A stretch of DNA of 64,000 nucleotides. It comes from Anaerolineales bacterium. GTDB taxonomy: Bacteria; Chloroflexota; Anaerolineae; Anaerolineales; UBA4823. The DNA is taken from positions 1-64,000 of the forward strand of contig PQAL01000018.1 of NCBI GenBank assembly GCA_003105035.1, given 5' to 3'. A program made the position numbers and the translations under genes. This document shows, piece by piece, positions 24,662 through 30,886 of this stretch; position 1 is the stretch's first letter, and each line of letters begins with the position of its first letter. A model generated the notes under the pieces. That model saw only the letters and a program-made list of their open reading frames with translations, did no database searches and was not told where the DNA came from.

Positions 24662-25643
24662 CTTCTTTTTCCTCAATGACGGTAATGCCTCGGCTGACGA
24701 CCCAGGCAGCAGCTCCACCAATCATTAAGCCGACGATGGCACCCTGAGCCAGCCCGATATATAAGCGGTTCGTGCTTTGCGATTGTAAATCGTCAATCTG
24801 CTGTTGTTGCGTCTGAACTTGTTGCTCTAAAGTAGCTGCGTCAACTGCGTTTAATTCCTTCACTTCCCCGGTTAATTTCACAATCTCATCCCGGGTGTGG
24901 ACGGTGTCTTGATGGCAGGCGATACAGGCATCTGAACCGACGGAAAATGTGTGACCGGTTGGTACAAGACCTTCGATGGGGTCATCGGTGCGGGGGCTGG
25001 TATACATGTGGCAGTTGCTGCACTCAAGACCGGCATTGGCATGCGTGCTGTGAGTGAACGATCCACCCCGCTCCTGGTGGCAGGTAGTACACAGGGCCGT
25101 GACCGATTCTGCTTTCGGGGTCTGGGAGTGCGGATTATGGCATGCCTGGCATTGAATGCCCTCCTGGCCATGAACGGACGCGTGCCATTCGTCTGTGGTC
25201 GTCTTGTGGCAGGTGCCGCATAATTCGGCATCTGGAGTGATCGGCATGGGTTGTTCCGGGTGGTTGGGCTGGAAGGGTCCGTGACATGCTTCGCAGGTCA
25301 CACCTTCTTCGGCATAATTCCCCGTATTGCCCTCAAAACCTGTCGTATGGCATTCAAGGCAGGATACCTGACTGCCTAATTCTGTCCAGTCCCGCTGGAA
25401 GATCGGTGCTGAAAATGCCAACGCATGACGGGTATCCTGCCAGGCAGTGTAAATATTCTCATGACACTGTGCACAGGATTGTGATCCAGCAAAGCCTGGA
25501 ACCTGGTATGCTGGCTCTGCTACCGGCGCGGCTGTGACAGGTTGGGCCACCGCCAGCAGGGCACCGACGATAGCGCTGACACAAAATACAATTCCAAACA
25601 CCACCCAGGTACGGTTTTTCTGGATCGCCTTGAGAATTTTCAT
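24636..25643 (-). CDS. Octaheme c-type cytochrome with C-terminal coiled coil and membrane helix
   Basis: 335 residues from ATG 25643, with GGAG 9 nt upstream. A signal helix (about 12-36) is followed by eight CXXCH sites: CAQCH, CLECH, CEACH, CGTCH, CQACH, CTTCH, CSNCH, CIACH. The region resembles the cytochrome c554 family (start GSQSCAQCHENIYTAWQDTRHA). A Gln-rich coiled coil (about 265-290, EQQVQTQQQQIDDLQ) and a membrane helix (about 297-318) with a charged cytoplasmic tail follow. First gene of the operon. It probably accepts electrons from the ferredoxin/NrfD module, with the coiled coil serving oligomerisation. Confidence 0.92.
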   Translation of the reverse strand: MKILKAIQKNRTWVVFGIVFCVSAIVGALLAVAQPVTAAPVAEPAYQVPGFAGSQSCAQCHENIYTAWQDTRHALAFSAPIFQRDWTELGSQVSCLECHTTGFEGNTGNYAEEGVTCEACHGPFQPNHPEQPMPITPDAELCGTCHKTTTDEWHASVHGQEGIQCQACHNPHSQTPKAESVTALCTTCHQERGGSFTHSTHANAGLECSNCHMYTSPRTDDPIEGLVPTGHTFSVGSDACIACHQDTVHTRDEIVKLTGEVKELNAVDAATLEQQVQTQQQQIDDLQSQSTNRLYIGLAQGAIVGLMIGGAAAWVVSRGITVIEEKEDEQKENKS

Positions 25644-25660
25644 CGCATTCTTCTCCATAT

Positions 25661-25678
25661 ATAGGTTATTCACCCTAT
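25661..25678. promoter_or_regulatory. Operator-like site upstream of the octaheme/NrfD operon
   Basis: ATAGGTTATTCACCCTAT matches 13234-13251 at 15 of 18 positions (ATAGGTTnnnCACCCTAT). It lies only 18 bp before the start codon, at or downstream of the transcription start, which would fit a repressor. A second related element, TTTACCCTAT, is at 25704-25713. Confidence 0.55.
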
Positions 25679-25800
25679 TAATCTAACATGAGAATTTGGC
25701 TATTTTACCCTATATTGATGATATTAGAAACTGCGGAAATATTCAGTTAGGAATGTCATTTTTAATCATAGATAAATGTAACGCCTGTGCGAAGTAAATA

Positions 25801-25839
25801 ATTTTAAAAGAGAAGGCTGGCGCATAAATGCCAGCCTTC
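25801..25839 (-). terminator. Terminator of the collagen-stalk octaheme gene
   Basis: GAAGGCTGGC (25812-25821) pairs with GCCAGCCTTC (25830-25839), a perfect 10-bp stem with an 8-nt loop, followed on the minus strand by TCTTTTAAAAT. It separates the octaheme lipoprotein gene from the octaheme/NrfD operon. Confidence 0.85.
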
Positions 25840-25869
25840 GTAATGGTTCTAATCGAAAATAACACAGAG

Positions 25870-27105
25870 CTATGGGGTCGTACCCAGGGCAGGGATGGCG
25901 TGGTAACCACTGGCAGCTGACTGCAGCTCAGCAGCAGTTTTAAGCGTGCCATGGCAATGGCGGCAAGCATAATCCAGGCTCACCTGCCCGGTTGCCAAGC
26001 TGCCATCTTCGTTGAACTGGCTCACCTTTCGTGGATCGATGGCCATGACGTGCGTAGCCATATCGCCAGTGAATGCCTGAGGATTGGCTGAGCCGCTCTG
26101 GATGAGGTGCGGCATATGGCAATCTCTGCAGCCAATGTTATTGGCAACGTGAGCAGGGTTGTTTTGGAATTGGGCTTCCTGCCAGTGGCAATCCTGGCAG
26201 AGCAGCTTGGTCGTTGGCTCGCCAGTAACCTGGGATTGGACTACACCGGAATGAGGATCATGGCAGGTCAGGCAGGTCAGTACCTGGTGCTTACTCTGGC
26301 TGAGATCACCAAACTGGTCGGTGTGTTGGATGAAACCATTCGCTACATCCAGTGAGGCAGTGGGCACATAGACATGGCATTCCCTGCACAGGCTGGAATC
26401 GGTCTGCACAAGCATGCGTACCCCCTTGGGATTATTGGCATGCAAACTTCCGGGTCCATGGCAACGCTCACACCTCACACCGGGTTGAGCCCAGGTGCCG
26501 GTGATACCCGGCAGTTCGTCCTGGCTGCCACCACTGGAAAATCCCGTGGTATGGCAGGTTCCGCAGGTAAACGGTAGGTCAGCTTCACCAGAATGATAAG
26601 AAGTCCAATTTGGGGAAAGACCCAGGCTGCTATTTCCAAGATTGTACTGGTTAAAGAAGCTCGTGTCGCCAGCTTTGGCAGGCGTATCGGTGATGATGTA
26701 GCCTTCGGAGTTGACGAAGATCGCTTTCCAATAATAACCACCGATTATATAGCTGATATCATTCAAGGAATATCCTTGAGGTGTGGCGGGTATCTGGCTG
26801 AATGGATAGTCAGGTGATTTCCCTTCGCTGATCTGGTTGAGGCTCCACGGATGGCCCGATTTCATGTAGGTTTGGGAAATGTCATAGTGGCAACCGGAGC
26901 ATAACTGATCACCGACGTACTCAGCACCGGTTGGTCCAGGTTCACCTGCAGGGCCAGTCTCACCAACCGGTCCAGCAGGCCCTTCGGGACCAGCAGGCCC
27001 AGCCGGGCCAACAGGCCCAGGCTCACCTTGGGTTCCTGCACAGGCTGATAAGATGCCTGCGAGGATGAGCAGTAAACCAATAAGCATAAGTAATTTCCGA
27101 GACAT
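25870..27105 (-). CDS. Octaheme c-type cytochrome lipoprotein with collagen-like stalk
   Basis: 411 residues. The signal peptide ends in lipobox LSAC (Cys22). Residues 27-62 are about eleven uninterrupted Gly-X-Y triplets rich in Pro, Ala and Glu. The cytochrome part has eight CXXCH sites: CSGCH, CGTCH, CERCH, CRECH, CLTCH, CQDCH, CRDCH, CRHCH. GAGGAG lies 6 nt before the ATG. The layout is a lipid anchor, a rod that could trimerise as collagen-like triple helix, and a heme domain held off the membrane. This suggests electron delivery through the wall layer or to an external acceptor (inference). It has its own promoter and terminator. Confidence 0.92.
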   Translation of the reverse strand: MSRKLLMLIGLLLILAGILSACAGTQGEPGPVGPAGPAGPEGPAGPVGETGPAGEPGPTGAEYVGDQLCSGCHYDISQTYMKSGHPWSLNQISEGKSPDYPFSQIPATPQGYSLNDISYIIGGYYWKAIFVNSEGYIITDTPAKAGDTSFFNQYNLGNSSLGLSPNWTSYHSGEADLPFTCGTCHTTGFSSGGSQDELPGITGTWAQPGVRCERCHGPGSLHANNPKGVRMLVQTDSSLCRECHVYVPTASLDVANGFIQHTDQFGDLSQSKHQVLTCLTCHDPHSGVVQSQVTGEPTTKLLCQDCHWQEAQFQNNPAHVANNIGCRDCHMPHLIQSGSANPQAFTGDMATHVMAIDPRKVSQFNEDGSLATGQVSLDYACRHCHGTLKTAAELQSAASGYHAIPALGTTP

Positions 27106-27185
27106 ATGCCGCTCCTCACTAATAACTTTTTAATCTGAGGGCATATTTTACACTACTTTTCCTTCCATGCTAACCTAATCTCGTG

Positions 27186-27191
27186 TATAAT
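27186..27191 (+). promoter_or_regulatory. -10 element of the aspS-asnS leader transcript
   Basis: A perfect TATAAT, 22 bp before the leader peptide start codon. The -35 (TTCCAT at 27163-27168, 17-bp spacing) is weak. Predicted transcription start near 27198, just before the leader ribosome site GGAG at 27203-27206. Confidence 0.65.
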
Positions 27192-27212
27192 GCTGAAAAT
27201 TTGGAGCTTGGG

Positions 27213-27305
27213 ATGAAACTTTTAATCTGGGCTTTCTTCACACTCAATGATAATGATAATCCAGGCTTGCATCGGGCGAGAGGCTTCAGGCTGCAAGAGC
27301 GCTGA
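27213..27305 (+). CDS. Asn/Asp leader peptide of the aspS-asnS operon
   Basis: A 30-codon gene starting ATG 27213 with GGAG 6 nt upstream, ending TGA 27303-27305. It begins MKLLIWAFFTL; residues 12-16 are Asn-Asp-Asn-Asp-Asn (codons AAT GAT AAT GAT AAT, 27246-27260), followed by a basic tail. The five consecutive codons are exactly those decoded by the products of the two downstream synthetase genes. Scarcity of charged tRNA-Asn or tRNA-Asp would stall ribosomes there. Its role is regulatory through translation rather than through the peptide product. Confidence 0.82.
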   Translation: MKLLIWAFFTLNDNDNPGLHRARGFRLQER

Positions 27306-27359
27306 GCCAGAGAGGTCATCATCGATCGCCCGACGCCACCCGCGAAGGGCGATTTTTTT
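27272..27359 (+). promoter_or_regulatory. Transcription attenuator of aspS-asnS
   Basis: Terminator: ATCGCCC (27325-27331) pairs with GGGCGAT (27347-27353), ending in seven T (27353-27359). Competing antiterminator: TCGGGCGA (27272-27279) is perfectly complementary to TCGCCCGA (27326-27333), which includes most of the terminator's 5' arm. An internal hairpin, GGCTTCAG (27282-27289) with CTGAGCC (27302-27308), closes the loop. A ribosome stalled at codons 12-16 would cover to about 27270, leaving the antiterminator strand free. One reaching the stop codon would sit between the antiterminator strands and favour termination. Confidence 0.78.
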
Positions 27360-27394
27360 ACCAATTGGCTGGTGTATCTGAATGGAGGCAATGA

Positions 27395-29158
27395 ATGTAC
27401 AAGACGCATACATGTGGTGAGCTACGTGCCAGTCATCAAGGGATGACAGTCACTCTGGCAGGCTGGGTGAATCGCCGGCGAGTGCATGGTGGGATCAATT
27501 TCGTGGATCTACGCGATCGTTTTGGCTTGGTCCAGGTAGTCAGCGACCCGGAGAAATACCCTGAGATCCACCAGGCACTGGAAGAAGTTCGCCCGGAATG
27601 GGTGATCCAGGTGGAAGGCATTGTCAGGCTGCGCCCTGAGGGACTGGCCAACCCCAATATGCCCACGGGTGATGTCGAAGTCCTGGCGGTAAAAGTCAAG
27701 GTACTCAACCAGGCGAAAACCACGCCGATCACTATCAGCAAGGAAGAAGACGAGAACGAGGAAATCCGCCTGCGCTACCGTTACTTGGATTTACGCCGTG
27801 AACGCATGCGCGGCAACCTGATCCTGCGCCACAAGGTGATCAAGTTCATCCGTGATTATCTTGATAGTAAGGGTTTCTTAGAAGTTGAAACCCCAATCCT
27901 TTTCAAGACCACCCCCGAAGGGGCACGCGATTACCTGGTGCCATCGAGAGTTTATCCAGGAGAGTTTTACGCCTTGCCGCAATCTCCCCAGCAGCTGAAA
28001 CAACTGCTAATGGTGGCAGGCGTTGAGCGCTATTTCCAGATTGCCCGGTGTTTCCGTGATGAAGACCAGCGCGGTGACCGCCAGCCTGAATTTACCCAGC
28101 TCGACCTGGAAATGTCGTTTATCGAGCGTGAGGATATCATGCAGCTGATTGAAGAGATGTTCACCAAGATGGTCGCCCAGGTAGTGCCGGAGAAACGCTT
28201 ATTCGCCAGTCCGTGGCCGAGGCTTTCGTACCAGGAAGCCATGCAGCGTTTTGGCAAGGACAATCCGGACATCCGCTTCAGGATGGAATTAGTTGATGTC
28301 ACCGACCTGGCAGGGATGTCAGGTTTTCAGATCTTTGAGAACACGGTGAACGAAGGTGGGCACGTGCGCGGTATCAACGCCTCAGGCTCAGGCGATTACA
28401 GCCGCAAACAGCTGGACGAATTAGCGGAATATGCTAAGAAATATGGGGCGAAAGGATTGGCTTACATCGCCATCGCCACCAGCGGTGACCAGCGGTCGTC
28501 GTTTGCCAAGGCAGTCAAACCGGAAGTCCTGCAATCGCTCTTGCTCAGGATGGATGCCAAACCAGGTGACCTGCTGTTGTTCGTGGCTGACAAACCAGCC
28601 ATTGTTTTTGAGGTGCTTGGACGGCTGCGTGTATTACTGGCAGAGCGCCTCGACTTGATTGATCCGGACATCCTGGCATTCTGCTGGATCATCGATTTCC
28701 CATTCGTGGTATGGAACAGCGAAGAAAACCGCTGGGATCCGAGCCACCATTTATTCACCTCGCCGATGATGGAAGATATCCCTTTGTTGGACACCGAACC
28801 TGGGAAGGCGCGCGGTCAGCAGTATGACCTGGTGTTAAATAATTATGAAGTCGGCGGTGGCTCGATCAGGATCCACCAACGCCAGCTGCAAGAGAAGGTG
28901 TTCAAACTGATCGGCCTCGACCCTGAAGTGGCGCGGGAGCGTTTCGGGCACATGCTCGAAGCTTTTGAATACGGAACCCCACCTCATGGCGGAATCGCCC
29001 CGGGTATCGACCGGATTTGTATGATCCTGGCGGATGAGCCTAACATCAGGGAAGTGATCGCATTCCCCAAGAGCCAGACAGCGCGCGACCTGATGGCTGG
29101 TGCTCCATCACCAGCTGAACCAGCGCAGCTGCGCGAGTTACATATCAAAGTAGAATAA
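27395..29158 (+). CDS. aspS: Aspartyl-tRNA synthetase
   Basis: 587 residues, the usual bacterial length. The N-terminal OB anticodon-binding domain (about 1-105) has TLAGWVNRRRVHGGINFVDLRDR. The class II core contains motif 1 around FLEVETPILFKTTPEGARDYLVPSR, motif 2 FQIARCFRDEDQRGDRQPEFTQLD and motif 3 GIAPGIDRICM, with a bacterial GAD insertion between motifs 2 and 3. It charges tRNA-Asp; whether it also acts on tRNA-Asn cannot be read here, but a separate asnS follows. GGAGG lies 6 nt before the ATG, just after the attenuator. Confidence 0.97.
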   Translation: MYKTHTCGELRASHQGMTVTLAGWVNRRRVHGGINFVDLRDRFGLVQVVSDPEKYPEIHQALEEVRPEWVIQVEGIVRLRPEGLANPNMPTGDVEVLAVKVKVLNQAKTTPITISKEEDENEEIRLRYRYLDLRRERMRGNLILRHKVIKFIRDYLDSKGFLEVETPILFKTTPEGARDYLVPSRVYPGEFYALPQSPQQLKQLLMVAGVERYFQIARCFRDEDQRGDRQPEFTQLDLEMSFIEREDIMQLIEEMFTKMVAQVVPEKRLFASPWPRLSYQEAMQRFGKDNPDIRFRMELVDVTDLAGMSGFQIFENTVNEGGHVRGINASGSGDYSRKQLDELAEYAKKYGAKGLAYIAIATSGDQRSSFAKAVKPEVLQSLLLRMDAKPGDLLLFVADKPAIVFEVLGRLRVLLAERLDLIDPDILAFCWIIDFPFVVWNSEENRWDPSHHLFTSPMMEDIPLLDTEPGKARGQQYDLVLNNYEVGGGSIRIHQRQLQEKVFKLIGLDPEVARERFGHMLEAFEYGTPPHGGIAPGIDRICMILADEPNIREVIAFPKSQTARDLMAGAPSPAEPAQLRELHIKVE

Positions 29159-29179
29159 TAACCAAACAGGGAGGCAGGA

Positions 29180-30523
29180 ATGGCACCCATTATTCGAGTA
29201 GATAAAATCGCTGAGTATGTCGGCCAGGAGGTAACCATCCAGGGCTGGGCATATAACCGTACTGATAAAGGGAAGCTGGTCTTTCTGTTGGTGCGCGATG
29301 GATACGGCTTCGTGCAATGTGTGGCTTTCAAAAGTGATTTGGACGAAGAGATTTTCGATAGGTTGACACGCTTGCCCCAAGAATCGTCTGTGATCATCAC
29401 CGGCGGAGTCAGGGCTGATTCACGCGCCCCGGGCATCCCTGGCGGATATGAGGTGGGTATTAAAAACGTAGAAATCGTGCAAGCGGCTGATATCGATTAT
29501 CCCATGGCGCTCAAGGAGCAGGGAGTAGATTTTGCCCTGGATCACCGGCATTTATGGATGCGCATGCCCAGCCAATGGGCGATCCTGCGTGTGCGTGCTG
29601 CGGTCATCAAGGCGATCAGAGAATGGCTGGATACCAATGGTTTTATCGGCATGGACACGCCCATCCTGACCCCGGCAGCCTGCGAAGGTACCACAACGTT
29701 GTTCGAAACACCATATTTCGATGAAGGTGTGGCGTACCTGGCACAGAGCGGCCAGCTATACAACGAAGCCGATATCTTTGCCTTTAAAAAAGTCTACTGT
29801 TTCGGCCCGACTTTCAGGGCTGAAAAATCTAAGACTCGCCGCCATTTAACCGAGTTTTGGATGGTAGAGCCGGAAGTAGCTTTCTGCGATCTGGACCAGC
29901 TGATGGAGATCGAAGAACAGTTTGTCTCCCACATCGTCCAGAGGGTACTTGAGCAATGTGCGCCTGAGTTGAGATCATTGAAGCGGGATGTCAAGCGGCT
30001 TGAGAAAATCTCACCCCCATTCCCGCGCATCTCCTACGACGATGCGTTGAAAAAGATCGAGCAGCTGCGGGATGAGACCGATGACCCGGAGAAGAAAGAG
30101 CTGCTCAAGATCGATTGGGGCATGGATTTTGGCGCCCCCCATGAAACCGAGCTCACCGGCCTGTATGAAAAACCGGTTTTTGTCTACGGATACCCGACTG
30201 ATGTAAAGGCTTTTTACATGGAACCCTGGCCGGGTAGACCCGAAGTCTGCAAGAGTGTTGATCTGCTTGCCCCAGAGGGATACGGCGAGATTATCGGTGG
30301 AAGTGAGCGCATCTCCAACCCGGATCTGTTGCTGCAGCGCCTCAGGCAGCATAGCCTGCCCGAAGAGGCTTTCCAGTGGTACCTGGAACTACGCAGGTTC
30401 GGTAGCGTGCCTCATGCGGGTTTCGGCATGGGCGTAGAGCGGACAGTCGCCTGGATTTGTGGGATTGAACATATCCGGGAGGCAATACCGTTCCCACGCA
30501 CGATCAAGCGCGTATATCCATAG
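29180..30523 (+). CDS. asnS: Asparaginyl-tRNA synthetase
   Basis: 447 residues. It has an OB domain (VTIQGWAYNRTDKGKLVFLLVRDGYG) and a class II core with YLAQSGQLYNEADIF, motif 2 FGPTFRAEKSKTRRHLTEFW and MVEPEVAF. The C-terminal motif 3 is GFGMGVERTVAWICG. The HLTEFWMVEPE signature separates AsnRS from archaeal-type AspRS. It lies 21 bp after aspS with a GGAGG site and shares its attenuated transcript, which explains both Asn and Asp codons in the leader. Direct tRNA-Asn charging is therefore available in this organism. Confidence 0.95.
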   Translation: MAPIIRVDKIAEYVGQEVTIQGWAYNRTDKGKLVFLLVRDGYGFVQCVAFKSDLDEEIFDRLTRLPQESSVIITGGVRADSRAPGIPGGYEVGIKNVEIVQAADIDYPMALKEQGVDFALDHRHLWMRMPSQWAILRVRAAVIKAIREWLDTNGFIGMDTPILTPAACEGTTTLFETPYFDEGVAYLAQSGQLYNEADIFAFKKVYCFGPTFRAEKSKTRRHLTEFWMVEPEVAFCDLDQLMEIEEQFVSHIVQRVLEQCAPELRSLKRDVKRLEKISPPFPRISYDDALKKIEQLRDETDDPEKKELLKIDWGMDFGAPHETELTGLYEKPVFVYGYPTDVKAFYMEPWPGRPEVCKSVDLLAPEGYGEIIGGSERISNPDLLLQRLRQHSLPEEAFQWYLELRRFGSVPHAGFGMGVERTVAWICGIEHIREAIPFPRTIKRVYP

Positions 30524-30602
30524 ATCAGCATGTAGAGATACATGACCTATCAGAGATGATAAGTAAGCCTTTCAGAAAACTCTACTCGCGCGTCTTTTTT
30601 TG

Positions 30603-30611
30603 TGGTATAAG
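30603..30611 (+). promoter_or_regulatory. Extended -10 promoter of the 6S-like RNA
   Basis: TGGTATAAG fits the extended -10 form TGnTATAAT with one mismatch. It starts 80 bp past asnS, after a T-rich stretch (30594-30600). Predicted start at about 30618, matching the 5' end of the RNA's closing stem. Confidence 0.5.
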
Positions 30612-30617
30612 ATAGTT

Positions 30618-30795
30618 ACCCTGCTGTGCACGTGTTGTTGCTTTTTGCGTTCTGAGCCAACACTGATATTTGGGAGTCCACTCTCATGAAGGTGACGCGA
30701 TAGGCTAGAGCCAAGGCGGATCCTTCTGGTAGGACACCAACCTGCGAAAGCAGGTTCAGAACTTTGCATCACACGACATAGTGGGGTTCTTTTTA
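30618..30795 (+). ncRNA. ssrS: 6S RNA-like structured RNA
   Basis: A rod-shaped RNA of about 175 nt. The closing stem CCCTGCTGTG (30619-30628) pairs over all ten positions with CATAGTGGGG (30777-30786), allowing G-U, and is followed by TTCTTTTT. Inside, GTTCTGA (30649-30655) pairs with TCAGAAC (30756-30762). A small hairpin AACCTGC-GAAA-GCAGGTT (30739-30756) sits on the 3' side of the central region, as in 6S RNAs. An apical arm with GAAGG/CCTTC lies between. The GAGCC...TGATATTT segment at 30654-30671 resembles the 5' bubble of 6S. It would sequester housekeeping RNA polymerase holoenzyme. Not SRP, tmRNA or RNase P. Assignment rests on structure and is moderate. Confidence 0.5.
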
Positions 30796-30807
30796 TCCAG
30801 TACGAAA

Positions 30808-30840
30808 CAATTCTGGCAGGCGCAAAACCTGCCAGAATTG
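30808..30840 (-). terminator. Terminator-like hairpin after malQ
   Basis: CAATTCTGGCAGG (30808-30820) pairs perfectly with CCTGCCAGAATTG (30828-30840) around a 7-nt loop. On the minus strand it is followed by TTTCG only. It lies 46 bp past the malQ stop and can act for both directions. Confidence 0.7.
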
Positions 30841-30886
30841 CATTTTCTGAGAGACTCAACAAAAGAGTTAACAAAGCTTAGCAATT

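Noticed and set aside
16189-27105. A nitrite reductase NrfA or octaheme hydroxylamine/tetrathionate reductase among the cytochromes
   Set aside because: No CXXCK site and no NrfA-like active-site segment was seen; the octaheme proteins look like carrier-type cytochromes.
27198-27394. T-box riboswitch upstream of aspS
   Set aside because: The conserved T-box sequence and specifier-loop layout are absent, while a ribosome site, short reading frame and Asn/Asp codon run fit a leader peptide.
30618-30795. SRP RNA, tmRNA or RNase P RNA at this locus
   Set aside because: The conserved SRP GGAAG/AGCAGCC loop, the tmRNA ends and the RNase P core sequences are not found; a rod with a central bubble fits 6S better.
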